From Dehalococcoidia bacterium (GTDB lineage: Bacteria > Chloroflexota > Dehalococcoidia > CAUJGQ01), in assembly GCA_035310145.1 (NCBI GenBank), contig DATGEL010000089.1, forward strand, positions 1-64,000: a DNA stretch of 64,000 nucleotides, given 5' to 3'. Below the pieces are notes generated by a model, which had not been told where the DNA came from, made no database searches, and was given only the letters and a program-made list of their open reading frames with translations. Both the position numbers and the translations under genes were made by a program. Position 1 is the first letter of the stretch. Each line of letters begins with the position of its first letter. Positions 9,386-18,254 of the stretch are shown here, piece by piece.

Positions 9386-10125
9386 GCGTCCCCCTCTGGG
9401 TGATCGAGGCGGCCGAGCATTTCTGGAAGCTGGCAGGCGCCGAGGAGCCGTTTCCCCGCGAGCTGCGATGCGCGGTCGGCTTCGCGGTGCCGGTTTCGGT
9501 GTGGTACCTGCCCAGGTTGCGGACGGCAGAGATCGACGACTGGGCGCGGCGCTACGGTCTTCCTTGTCGACTCAGCCTGCGCGACCGGCCATTGCGTGCG
9601 TGTACGGTTGCGCACGACGATCGCGCCGTCGTCCTGATCGACTCGACCGACGATCCAGACGAGCAACGCTTCTCGCTCGCCCACGAGCTGGGGCACTTCC
9701 TTCGAGACTATGATGAGCCGCGGGAACGAGCACGGCAGGTTCTGGGGCGGCAAGCGGTCGAAGTGCTCGATGGACGACGCTTGGCTACGTTTGACGAGCG
9801 GGTGGGCGGCGTCTTGCGTGGCGTCGAGCTGGAAGCATACGTCCACCTGATGGAGCGCACGCCCGACGGCCACGCTGCCAGTGCGGCGATTTCAACCGCG
9901 GAGCATCAGGCCGATCTGCTCGCCTACGAGCTGCTGGCGCCGCACACCGCCGTGCAGAAGCTGCTCTCGCAATTTCCCGCCGGCGAATGGCGGTTTCATG
10001 GCGCCCGCCTGCTGCAGGAGGCCTTCGGGTTTCCTCCCGCGCCAGCGGCGCGCTATGCGGCGCTGCTCGCACCCGCGCCTCCTGCGCCCGGCGGACTGGT
10101 GACGCGCCTGCGCGGGGGCGTTTGA
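9382..10125 (+). CDS. ImmA/IrrE-family zinc metallopeptidase
   Basis: A 247-residue protein, translated from TTG inside the stop of the preceding gene, with GGGG seven bases upstream. It holds the metalloprotease motif HELGH at residues 101-105 in the context RFSLAHELGHFLRD, and a downstream EHQADLLAYELLAP (Glu174 the likely third zinc ligand), the pattern of the ImmA/IrrE family. Known members cleave a transcription regulator: ImmA cuts ImmR in ICEBs1, and IrrE cuts DdrO after DNA damage in Deinococcus. Here it is coupled to a sigma factor and a small protein, and followed 97 bases later by NurA- and HerA-like genes, which makes a DNA-damage or invasion response plausible. Confidence 0.88.
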   Translation: MSVPLWVIEAAEHFWKLAGAEEPFPRELRCAVGFAVPVSVWYLPRLRTAEIDDWARRYGLPCRLSLRDRPLRACTVAHDDRAVVLIDSTDDPDEQRFSLAHELGHFLRDYDEPRERARQVLGRQAVEVLDGRRLATFDERVGGVLRGVELEAYVHLMERTPDGHAASAAISTAEHQADLLAYELLAPHTAVQKLLSQFPAGEWRFHGARLLQEAFGFPPAPAARYAALLAPAPPAPGGLVTRLRGGV

Positions 10126-10222
10126 GCCGTCGTACTTCTGCGGCCGGCTCCGGAATGTTCTGTGAGGCGGCAACTGCCGATGCATAGGACAGGAATAGCC
10201 GCGATCCGGGAGGCGATCGGTG

Positions 10223-11500
10223 ATGGCTGAAGCGGGCGAAGAGATGCTGCGGAGCACTGCCCCCATCGCACCGGATGCTGGAGGTGTCGACGAGGTTGAT
10301 CCCGCATCGTTCAGGGAAGGCTTCGGCGAAGACCTGCACCACGTGCTGGATCTGCACAACTGGACAGCAGGCACCGATCTCGCCAGTCTGCACGACCGTG
10401 CCGAAGCCGAGGTCCGAGCCGCCATCGCGCAGGAGAGCGCGGCCGCACGCCAGATACGCCGCGATATCTTTCCGCGCATCGGCGATCCGGAGCACGGCGC
10501 ACCTGAGGGCGCAGGCGTGTACTGTGCCGAACGGGCCCAGCTTGAGCGTATCCACACCGGATTGCTATTCAGCGGCGGCGTCGAGGCGTGCGATGGCACC
10601 TACCGGGCGTTCGACACGATTCCGCTGACGCTCTACCAGATTGGCGTCAGCCTCGCCTCCTACAGGGGCGACCAGGGAAGCTGGGGGCACCGCCTCTTCC
10701 GGCGCGATCTGCGTCTCACTGGCGGCACCCTGTCGGGCGATATCATCGAGCTGCTCTCCCGCCGGCACCAACGTGGCGGGCTCAATCAGCAAGCGACCTC
10801 GGACAAGCTCAGCGAGTTGGCGCAGCGGGGCATTATGGCCTACGCGGAGCGGGCGCTCTTGCTTGAGCGGTCGATCGCGGCCTGGCGCATGGGGCACGGC
10901 AACCCGGCTCCGTATGAGATCCTCACCGGCTCGGGCAACATGGACCTGATGGTGGCCGGTACGACCGTCATCCGTCGCCTGGTCGAAGAACATCAGCGCT
11001 TCGTCTTCGTGGCAAGCGAGCCGCGCGAGCGGATGCTGCTCACCATCGGGCAGGCGTTGCGCCCGCTGGAATATGCAATTGTCGACACGATCCGCGAACG
11101 CGTCCGCTCGGTTACCGAAGAGGGGCACTACCGCAGCCACGGGGCTATGGCCGGGGAGTGGGACGGCAAGCACCTTACCCCGAGCCAGTGGATCGGCCGT
11201 TTTCTCGATGAAGTGACGCCGAAGATCGTCGTGGGCGTCTACCGGGCGGGGCGGTTCGCGCCGCCCCAGGTGTTCTACGCGCACGTCGATCACGCCCACA
11301 TGGCCGCGCACATCGCCATCGCCGACAGCATGTTGCAAGAGCACCGGGGATTCCCGCTGCTGATCGATCTCGCCGACAGCGTCTGCCGGCGCGTCTTCAC
11401 CGCCGACACGCTGGCGGCCCCTGTCTCGGCAGCGCAGGCCGGTGCGGACGGCCCCTACATGGCGGCCAGCGAGCGCGTCGGGCGTTACCGCGCGAGGTAG
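10223..11500 (+). CDS. NurA-like DNA nuclease
   Basis: About 425 residues from ATG 10223, preceded by GGGAGG. NurA nucleases work with the HerA hexamer to resect DNA ends, and the next gene encodes a HerA-like ATPase. Supporting features are an N-terminal Asp in VEACDGTYRAFDTIPLTLYQ (Asp124, in the place of the NurA DGS metal ligand), a long helical insertion before it, and a C-terminal segment HRGFPLLIDLADSVCRRVFT matching the family's closing motif, though the usual His there is not evident. The assignment rests on these motifs plus adjacency to HerA. It is a divergent member, so enzymatic activity should not be assumed. Confidence 0.72.
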   Translation: MAEAGEEMLRSTAPIAPDAGGVDEVDPASFREGFGEDLHHVLDLHNWTAGTDLASLHDRAEAEVRAAIAQESAAARQIRRDIFPRIGDPEHGAPEGAGVYCAERAQLERIHTGLLFSGGVEACDGTYRAFDTIPLTLYQIGVSLASYRGDQGSWGHRLFRRDLRLTGGTLSGDIIELLSRRHQRGGLNQQATSDKLSELAQRGIMAYAERALLLERSIAAWRMGHGNPAPYEILTGSGNMDLMVAGTTVIRRLVEEHQRFVFVASEPRERMLLTIGQALRPLEYAIVDTIRERVRSVTEEGHYRSHGAMAGEWDGKHLTPSQWIGRFLDEVTPKIVVGVYRAGRFAPPQVFYAHVDHAHMAAHIAIADSMLQEHRGFPLLIDLADSVCRRVFTADTLAAPVSAAQAGADGPYMAASERVGRYRAR

Positions 11501-11536
11501 TCCTGCTTCTCAACGGCATGGCAGAGGGGTGATGTG

Positions 11537-13453
11537 ATGACGGGTCCAACTCGCGGCGCCAACGATCGCGTCCACAACGGCGCGGAGCCTTCCGCGGTCG
11601 CCACACCTGGCCCTGACTTCGCCGATCGGCTGACCAGCGAGATTCGCGATGCGGGCGGTGATGGGCAGGTGGATCCCGCCTGGGAGGGCGCGGTTGGCTC
11701 TACCATGTTCGACCTACCGACCAGCGAAGACGGGACCGTGACGATTCTGGTCCCGCAAGACAAGATCGACCAGGCGCCTTCGCAGGCGCTGGTGCGGATC
11801 ATGAGCCGCGACGAGAAGCGCTATCTCGGCGTCGTTTCCGCGGGCCCGTTTGCGGAGCCGGACATCCTGCGTGGCGATTCGGGCGTCATCGTCACGCCGA
11901 GTGTGCGCGGTGCGCCGTACAACCCGCCCTATCACGGACGCGTACAGGTCACGCTTCTGGGGGAAGAGCTGACGGACGAGATCGGTCAATCCGTGCTCTC
12001 GCCGCCGCGCCTGCGCCCGTTGCCGAACAGCCCGGCATTCGTGCTCGACGATGACGAAGCGGCGCGCATCCTAAAGTCCGAGGGCGACATCGAGCTGGGG
12101 CTTGCCAGCGGCTACAACGATCTTCGAGTCACGGTCCCTTCAAAGAACAAGCAGGTGCTGCCGCGCCATACCGCGATTCTCGGGACAACGGGCGGCGGCA
12201 AGTCCACCACGGTGGCTCGCCTCGTGCAGCGGGCGCAGGCCGCCGGCATGGCGGTGGTTATCCTGGATGTGGAAGGCGAGTACACCTTTCTGTACGAACC
12301 GACCGACGACCGGCGCATGCTGGCGGGCCTCGCGTCCCGCGGCCTTGAGCCGGCGGGCGTGCCCGCGGAGATGATGGCGCTCTACCACCTGGTGGATCGC
12401 AAGACCGCCAACCCACGCCACCCGCACCGGCACGAGTTCTCGCTGGAGTTCGCTCGGCTCTCGCCGTACACCGTAGCCGAAATCCTTGAGCTGACCGAGG
12501 CGCAGCAGGAGCGCTTCCTCCGCGCGTACGAGATCGCGAAGCTCATCATGCGCGATCTTGGGATCTATCCGCGGCGCGGCAACGCAGACGAAGAGCAGCA
12601 GGCGATCGGGCTTGATGAGTTTGAGCGGGGCTATCCGCGCATGACGCTCTCCCTTCTCATCGACGTGACCGAAGCCTGTCTGGCGTCGGTTGAGAAGCGG
12701 TCGGGTTTTGAGCCGTTCAACTCGTTTCTCGGCAGCGATCAGGGCATGAACGTGCTCGCTGGCCGCGTTCACGCAAAGGAGCTGCCCGCAAGTCCGATTT
12801 CATGGCGGGTGTTGCTATCGCGCTTGTGGCGTCTTCAGCACTTGAAAGTATTCGATGCACCGCGTCGCGAAGAGCGAGAGGGTGCGCCAATCAGCTATCC
12901 CGATCTGCTTCGACCGGGCCAGGTGTCGGTGATCGATCTCTCCGACTCCGGCATGTCCGTACTGACCAACATCGTCATCGCCGACCTAATGCGCGGCATC
13001 CAGCAGGCACAGGAGCGCGCCTACCAGGCGGCGGAACGACAACGTGAACGCGGCGGAGTCGCCGAGCCGGCGCGCGTGCTGCTCATCGTAGAGGAGGCGC
13101 ACGAGTTCCTGAGCGCCGAGCGCATCGACAAGATGCCGAACCTCTTCCAGCAGATCGCGTCCATCGCGAAGCGCGGGCGCAAGCGCTGGCTCGGGCTCGT
13201 CTTCGTCACGCAGCTGCCGCAGCACCTGCCCCGGCAGGTGTTTGGGCTCGTGAACTCCTACGTTCTGCACAAGATTACCGACCCACAGGTCGTCAGCACG
13301 TTGCAGCGCACGGTCAGCGGCATCGACGCCAGCCTCTGGCAACGGCTGCCCGGCCTGGCCCCGGGGCAGGCGATCGTCTCTTTCCCGCACCTGACGAAGC
13401 CGCTTTTGGTATCGATTCACCCGACACCGGCACGTCTACGGCTGATCGATTGA
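11537..13453 (+). CDS. herA: HerA-like hexameric DNA-translocating ATPase
   Basis: A 638-residue protein of the HerA/FtsK superfamily (DUF87). ATG 11537 is chosen over GTG 11534 because AGAGGGG lies seven bases before it. The N-terminus (to about residue 190) is beta-rich like the HAS-barrel. Walker A is LGTTGGGKSTTVARLV near residue 216; VVILDVEGEYTFLY follows; Walker B is VLLIVEEAHEFL near residue 514; SIAKRGRKRWLGLVFVTQLP and VNSYVLHKITDPQVV are typical sensor regions. HerA pumps DNA and, with NurA, processes double-strand breaks; related ATPases act in phage-defence systems. It is 36 bases after the NurA-like gene and convergent with the methyltransferase gene. Confidence 0.92.
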   Translation: MTGPTRGANDRVHNGAEPSAVATPGPDFADRLTSEIRDAGGDGQVDPAWEGAVGSTMFDLPTSEDGTVTILVPQDKIDQAPSQALVRIMSRDEKRYLGVVSAGPFAEPDILRGDSGVIVTPSVRGAPYNPPYHGRVQVTLLGEELTDEIGQSVLSPPRLRPLPNSPAFVLDDDEAARILKSEGDIELGLASGYNDLRVTVPSKNKQVLPRHTAILGTTGGGKSTTVARLVQRAQAAGMAVVILDVEGEYTFLYEPTDDRRMLAGLASRGLEPAGVPAEMMALYHLVDRKTANPRHPHRHEFSLEFARLSPYTVAEILELTEAQQERFLRAYEIAKLIMRDLGIYPRRGNADEEQQAIGLDEFERGYPRMTLSLLIDVTEACLASVEKRSGFEPFNSFLGSDQGMNVLAGRVHAKELPASPISWRVLLSRLWRLQHLKVFDAPRREEREGAPISYPDLLRPGQVSVIDLSDSGMSVLTNIVIADLMRGIQQAQERAYQAAERQRERGGVAEPARVLLIVEEAHEFLSAERIDKMPNLFQQIASIAKRGRKRWLGLVFVTQLPQHLPRQVFGLVNSYVLHKITDPQVVSTLQRTVSGIDASLWQRLPGLAPGQAIVSFPHLTKPLLVSIHPTPARLRLID

Positions 13454-13468
13454 AGGGCCTGCGCCTGG

Positions 13469-14875
13469 CTAAGGCACGTCGGTCGCGGTCAGCCCGGACG
13501 GCACAGCGAAGGTTCGCGACGCCGGCTGCCGCTCGAACGCGAGCACACGCTCGATCCGCATACCTTCGCCGTTGCGCCCGCGTTTGATCGGAAGCTGGCG
13601 ATTTTGTTCGCGAATGGTGCGGAGATAGGTGTCTCGGTGGACAAGCCGATCCCCTTCATGCCCGAGCGACCCGGCTATCTCCGCCAAACAGGCCGCCGTG
13701 GGCACGGCGACGCCGGCGAGCAGCGAATCGCCGACCACGAGCACCGCTGCTCCGCCGGGTCGTAGCACGCGCAGGATCTCGCCCATTGTTGCCCGCATGT
13801 CCTGGAAGTAACGCCGGGCGCGGCCGCCGCGTATCTCGCTGATCGCATCGAGTTCGGCGGCGACACGATCAATGAGTGCCAGCCCTGTCCCACGCTCACG
13901 CAGCGCCGCCCGCTCAGCGCGATGGACGTTCTCGGTACCGATATACCGCTCGCGCAGCGACTCATAGATGCGTCCCGGGACGCCGAGCAGCTCTCCGATC
14001 CACCAGACGGAGAACTTATGTGCGCGCGGATATTCGATGGCCGTCACGTACGGCGGGCTCGTGAGGACAAGGTCCACGAAACGGCCTCGCACCGGCAGAG
14101 CCCGCGCATCCGCGCCCAGCACGACGCTCCTCATTTCGGACCGGGCCGCCTCTTGGAACTCCGCCAGCCCGCGTAGCGCCCGGGCAAACCGCGCCTCGAA
14201 ACGAGCGCGGACGTCGGGTGGCTTTTGGCGCACGATATGGTGGGCGCGCGAGTGCGCGATGTCGAGCGCGTTGGCAACCGTGGACGGCCCCTTCGCGATA
14301 ATCACCGAAGAGTAAACAGTGAGCAGGAAGTCGCGTGCGGCTCGGTCACGAATTGCGCCGATGGTATCGCGCAGGTGCGCCAGGTCGTGCTGCACTACGG
14401 GATCAAACCAGTAGTCGCGGTTCGGGATGTCGGGAAGCGAGACGCCGCACGCAGCCGCAGTGTCGCTGCCGGGCGGGCAGCGCTGCCAGGCGCGCACGAC
14501 GGCTTCCCAAGCGATGAGGATGCGGGCCTGGGGCAGAGGCGTTGCTTTCGCGCGGCTAATGAGCAGGGCCAGCGGATCGATCTCCGAGCCGATGGCATTG
14601 CGGCCAAGCAACCGCGCTTCGACCAGCGCGGTGCCGCTGCCGGCGAGCGGATCGAGCAGCCAGCCGCCCGGCTCCGTGAACTGCTCGATCGCCCAGCGCG
14701 CGAGGGCCGGCGGAAACTTCGCGGCGTATGGATGCAGCGCGTGCGTACCGAACGGGCGTGTGTGCATGTCGAACGTCAGATCGAGCGGCGCCTCGCTATC
14801 GCCCGGCGCGGACACGGCGGCTTCGCTTGCCGAGCGTCGGTCGCCTCCCGCGCCTGGCGGAGTCTGGCTGGACAC
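13469..14875 (-). CDS. DNA (adenine-N6 or cytosine-N4) methyltransferase
   Basis: A 468-residue SAM-dependent methyltransferase. Motif I is LLDPLAGSGTALVEARLLG (residues about 73-91), with EIDPLAL as the acidic SAM-ribose contact; motif IV is LTSPPYVTAIEYPRAHKFS, the [DNS]PP[YFW] catalytic loop at 272-276, in the TSPPY form common in cytosine-N4 enzymes. The order I before IV fits gamma-like or COG0863/COG1041-type enzymes. HTRPFGTHALHPYAAKFPP before motif I is strongly conserved in related modification proteins. The start is GTG. It converges on the HerA gene with 15 bases between stops. No restriction endonuclease is evident, so it may modify host DNA to protect it from the HerA-NurA module, or it may be an orphan. 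Confidence 0.87.
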   Translation of the reverse strand: MSSQTPPGAGGDRRSASEAAVSAPGDSEAPLDLTFDMHTRPFGTHALHPYAAKFPPALARWAIEQFTEPGGWLLDPLAGSGTALVEARLLGRNAIGSEIDPLALLISRAKATPLPQARILIAWEAVVRAWQRCPPGSDTAAACGVSLPDIPNRDYWFDPVVQHDLAHLRDTIGAIRDRAARDFLLTVYSSVIIAKGPSTVANALDIAHSRAHHIVRQKPPDVRARFEARFARALRGLAEFQEAARSEMRSVVLGADARALPVRGRFVDLVLTSPPYVTAIEYPRAHKFSVWWIGELLGVPGRIYESLRERYIGTENVHRAERAALRERGTGLALIDRVAAELDAISEIRGGRARRYFQDMRATMGEILRVLRPGGAAVLVVGDSLLAGVAVPTAACLAEIAGSLGHEGDRLVHRDTYLRTIREQNRQLPIKRGRNGEGMRIERVLAFERQPASRTFAVPSGLTATDVP

Positions 14876-14926
14876 GCTTGCACTCCCTCGATTCGGGACT
14901 CTCTGGCATGGAGCGCGGCAGCCGGG

Positions 14927-15796
14927 TCACCCCGCCGCTTTCTGGTCCTCTTCCCCCGCGTCCGCGCGGGCTGCACGGGCCTCGCGCACGTTGCGCGAGA
15001 CGGCGCGGAGCACCGTTTTCACCTGCCACGGTGTCAGGCCGGGGTGCTTGCCCAAAATGCGCGCTGCCAGCCCCGCGATCTGCGGCGCCGCGAAGCTGTT
15101 GCCCATCACCGTCATACGGCCGCCGCTCAGCCAGGCAACGTCCACGTTGATGCCCGGGGCGCCGAAGTCCACCGGCGGCGTCGGGTTGTAGAGGAGGTTC
15201 TCCGGGTTCGGGTCCTCCGTGGCCGCTACGGAGATCACGGAGGCGTACATCGAGGGGAAGCTGGGCACGGGCATGTTGTTCGCCGCCGCCACCAGCAGCA
15301 CGTTGCGGAAGGCGGCCATGTCCGCCAGCTCGTGCAGCGCCTCGCGGAAGTCTTTGACCGTGGTGCCCAGGCTGAGGTTGCAGACCTGCACGCCCTGCTC
15401 GATCGCCCAGCGCAGCCCCGCGGCGAAGACCACGCCCGCGCCGGAGAGCCGCGCGCCCAGCACACGCACGCTTACCAGCTCCACCTCCGGCGCAAGCCGG
15501 CGGATGATCGCCGCGCAGGCGGTGCCGTGACCGAAGGCGTCGTCGTGCGGCTCGAACGAATAGCTGATGTTGCCGGCCTCGTCGCGGTCGGGCTGGCAGA
15601 AGGTTGTCACCGCGCCGCCGATGTCGGGATGCGTGTTCTCGATGCCGCTGTCGATCACGGCGACGCGCACGCCCTTGCCGGTGCTGCCGCCCCAGGCCTG
15701 CTCCGGCGTAAACCCGTCGAGCAACGGGTCGCAGGAGACGGGGGGCAGGTGCTCCGGGTCGAACTGCGAAGACCAGGCCGGCCGGAAGCCGCTCAT
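14927..15796 (-). CDS. Subtilisin-like serine protease (S8), apparently cytoplasmic
   Basis: A 289-residue subtilase with a complete catalytic triad: Asp49 in VAVIDSGIENTHPDI, His90 in GHGTACAAII and Ser234 in MGNSFAAPQIAGLAA, with the oxyanion Asn in VAAANN near residue 173. There is no signal peptide, prodomain or membrane helix, unlike most secreted subtilases, so it probably acts inside the cell. Its ATG overlaps the stop of the GAF-domain gene by four bases, so the two are translationally coupled and may be a sensor/protease pair (inference). Substrate unknown. Confidence 0.93.
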   Translation of the reverse strand: MSGFRPAWSSQFDPEHLPPVSCDPLLDGFTPEQAWGGSTGKGVRVAVIDSGIENTHPDIGGAVTTFCQPDRDEAGNISYSFEPHDDAFGHGTACAAIIRRLAPEVELVSVRVLGARLSGAGVVFAAGLRWAIEQGVQVCNLSLGTTVKDFREALHELADMAAFRNVLLVAAANNMPVPSFPSMYASVISVAATEDPNPENLLYNPTPPVDFGAPGINVDVAWLSGGRMTVMGNSFAAPQIAGLAARILGKHPGLTPWQVKTVLRAVSRNVREARAARADAGEEDQKAAG

Positions 15797-16653
15797 CGCA
15801 CGCCTCCGGCCCCGAAGGCGGGGCCGAGGCCGGCCATCACGTCGGCCAGGCCGGCTTCGGCAGAGCCGGTGCCGCGCGAGAATTCCAGCACCGCGTTCAG
15901 GATCGCGGAGCAGAGCCGCGCCTGCCGCTCGCCCGCGCCGGCGATCGCGGCGATCTGCCGCGCCAGCTCCAGCGTGCGATAGTGGCCCGGCGAGCCTTCC
16001 CCCTGAGCGACGGCGGCGCGGATCTCCGCCGCCAGCTCGGCGTCGTCCTCGCCGTGCAGCAGGCCGGCCAATAGCCGTTCCAGCGACTGCGTTTGCAGCG
16101 AGAGGTCGATCGCCAGCGCCGCCTGCTCGCCGAAGGAGGAGAGCACGGCGGTGTCGGCAGGCGTGAAGGGCGTGGCGCCGCCGCCCTTGTCCAGCAGCTC
16201 CATCACGCCGATCACGTCGCCGCCGAGCATGAGCGGCACGCAGAGCAGGTTCCTGGGCACGTAGCCGCTGCCCTCGGCGATCTGGCGGGCGAAGCGCGCG
16301 TCCTTGGAGGTGTCGGCGATCGCCAGCGCCTGGCCGGTGGAGGCGGTGAAGCCGGCCACGCCCTCACCCAGCGGCACGCGGAACTGCTTGATCTCCTGCG
16401 AGCCCGGCCCGACCGCGACCTTGAACTCCAGCTCGCCGGCGGTGCGGTCCACCAGCATCAGCGAGCCGGCGGTGGCGTCGATCACGCGCGCGGCCGTGGC
16501 GACCACCGCCTCGAGCAGGCGCAGATGGTCCTCCTGGCGCAGCTCGATCGAGGCCGAGGCGGCGTTTACCGCCTGCCGCAGCCGCGCGGAGACCAGCAGC
16601 GGCGTCTCGTTCTGCGGTGCCGGACCCGGTTGGGCGCCAGCGGCGTCTGCCAT
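15793..16653 (-). CDS. GAF-domain sensor-like protein
   Basis: A 286-residue cytoplasmic protein. Residues of about 45-195 form a GAF domain: DATAGSLMLVDRTAGELEF, VPLGEGVAGFTASTGQALAI, DTSKDARFARQIAEGSGYVP and LCVPLMLGGDVIGVMELLDK are the usual core strands and hinge. The C-terminal 90 residues are helical, with no kinase, cyclase or HTH motif. The start ATG has GAGG upstream. It is first in a two-gene operon with the subtilase. A ligand-sensing role controlling the protease is a reasonable guess; the ligand cannot be read from sequence. Confidence 0.88.
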   Translation of the reverse strand: MADAAGAQPGPAPQNETPLLVSARLRQAVNAASASIELRQEDHLRLLEAVVATAARVIDATAGSLMLVDRTAGELEFKVAVGPGSQEIKQFRVPLGEGVAGFTASTGQALAIADTSKDARFARQIAEGSGYVPRNLLCVPLMLGGDVIGVMELLDKGGGATPFTPADTAVLSSFGEQAALAIDLSLQTQSLERLLAGLLHGEDDAELAAEIRAAVAQGEGSPGHYRTLELARQIAAIAGAGERQARLCSAILNAVLEFSRGTGSAEAGLADVMAGLGPAFGAGGVR

Positions 16654-16800
16654 CGTTCCTCGCTTCCGCGCCGTGCCGGCCGGCCGTGCGGCGTCGTGGG
16701 TATCGCCCCCGATTCTACCGCAGTCGGGCGTGCTGCCGCTGCCAGGCGGGGCCGCACAACGCCGCCGTGTCCGCTACGATAGGCAGGACGAGGGATGGCG

Positions 16801-17139
16801 ATGAGCGTGCTGGGACGGCTGTTCGGCAACAGAAGGCGGCGGCGTGAGCAGGCGGCTGCCGGCGCGGGCACGCCTCCGTCGATCGGGCAAGAGGCGCCTG
16901 CCCCGGAGCCCGCCGAGATTGAGCCCTCGCTTGCCGAGTCGGATCGTGCAGGCGCGACCGGTGCCGAGCCGGCCGCGCACGCCGGGCAAGCGGCGGCCGA
17001 GACTCCGTTGCGTTCGCTGCAACGCTACCGCCACGATCCGGCCTTCAAGAACTTCATGGCGAAGGCGCAGAAGCCGCCGGGCGCCGTGCGCCGAACCAAC
17101 CTTCCGCCGGATGCCTTCGACCGCGAGCAACGCCGCTGA
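16801..17139 (+). CDS. Small basic/low-complexity hypothetical protein
   Basis: About 112 residues. ATG 16801 has GAGGG six bases upstream; ATG 16795 is an alternative. The N-terminus MSVLGRLFGNRRRRREQ is basic, the middle is Ala/Pro/Glu-rich and probably disordered, and the C-terminus has a conserved-looking stretch RSLQRYRHDPAFKNFMAKAQ. I recognise no family. It is divergent from the GAF gene and ends in a hairpin. Confidence 0.6.
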   Translation: MSVLGRLFGNRRRRREQAAAGAGTPPSIGQEAPAPEPAEIEPSLAESDRAGATGAEPAAHAGQAAAETPLRSLQRYRHDPAFKNFMAKAQKPPGAVRRTNLPPDAFDREQRR

Positions 17140-17181
17140 GCAGGGCCACGGTTTGGCACCACGGTGTCGTGGCCGCTGCTC
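17138..17181 (+). terminator. Inverted repeat overlapping the stop of the preceding gene
   Basis: GAGCAGGGCCACG (17138-17150) pairs with CGTGGCCGCTGCTC (17168-17181) with one bulged base. There is no T run, so it is only a candidate terminator. Confidence 0.5.
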
Positions 17182-17300
17182 CTGCGCAGGCTGTCATGCT
17201 TCGGGCAGCGCGGCCCTGGACGCGTCACGACCTTCTCAACGCCAAACCGGCACGGAACCGTAACGCGTAACGCATTGCTCCCGTTCCGTGTCTTGTCCAC

Positions 17301-18212
17301 GGAAAGGACGCGCTCGGCTACACGACGACGAACACCTACGACGGCCTCAACAACCTGCTGAGTAGCAGCGACCCGCGCGGCTATCAGACCATCAACAGCT
17401 ACGACGGCCGCGGCAACCTGGTGGACCGGACGGGGAGTGCCTACGAGGAGTTCCAGTTCGCCGGCCAGCAGACCGACCCCGCTGGCCGGCAATACCTTCG
17501 CGCCCGCTACTCTGACCCCGCCACCGGCCGGTTCTTGAGCCGCGACCCCAAGGATGGTTGGTCCTACAGCTACGCCGGCGACAATCCAGCCACGGGCACG
17601 GACCCCACCGGCCGCGATACGCTGCTGCACAACCCTTGTATCCGCGGGCGCACGGACGGTACCTTCGCCTATACCCTGGAGGAGGCCGAGAGCGGCACCG
17701 GCTCGGTTAACGATGCCATGTATGCGGCCGCCGTCACTGATCCAACCGCGGCCCGCGTTGCCGCGGCGGAAGCCGTGGGCGCGAGTATTGACGTGAGCAA
17801 CTCCACGCAAATTGCGGCGGCAAAAGAAGGCGAGTCACAGGGTTTAACGCCGCGTGAATCTAGGATGGAATCTGAAAATGCTGGGTGCTTCACCCTGAGC
17901 GCCGAGTCTTTGGGTAAAGGCCGGGTGTACGTCCACGTGCAGATGGCCCTTCACGAAGGTGCAGGCGGCATCACCGGCTGGCACATCGGAATCCAATGGC
18001 TGAATGAAAAGTCTGGCAGGCGTGGCTACATCACGCTATATAATGACTGGCCACAGCTACCGTCGCAAGAGAAAAGCGACGGTGAGCACAAGTTTGTAGG
18101 CGAGGGACCGGTCAGCTTCTCGCTCGACTCGGACAACCGCTACCGGGTTGACGACTACTTTGAGCCCGGTTCCTTCGTTTCCGCGTCGGTGACCATACGG
18201 GTCGACCGATGA
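17301..18212 (+). pseudogene. 5'-truncated Rhs/YD-repeat protein: core end plus variable tip
   Basis: From about 17301 the frame reads one YD repeat (TNTYDGLNNLLSSSDPRGYQ, INSYDGRGNLVDRTG) and the Rhs-associated core (QQTDPAGRQYLRARYSDPAT, GRFLSRDPKDGW, YSYAGDNPATGTDPTGRD), then about 200 unique residues. An in-frame TAA at 17268 closes the frame upstream and no signal peptide or repeat array precedes it, so this is a displaced tip, as found beside rhs loci. A GTG at 17421 is the only plausible start. The post-core segment (residues about 75-263 from that GTG) is beta-rich at its end (VYVHVQMALHEG, GWHIGIQWLNEKSGRRGYIT) and has lower GC than neighbouring genes, which suits a recombined Rhs-CT. 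A toxin activity is not identifiable. Confidence 0.8.
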
Positions 18213-18254
18213 ACATCAGATTCGCTGCTACCAAATTGAGAGGAGACGTTGGCA

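Noticed and set aside
16795-16800. ATG 16795 as start of the small hypothetical gene
   Set aside because: It sits directly on the purine tract that would serve as ribosome site for ATG 16801.
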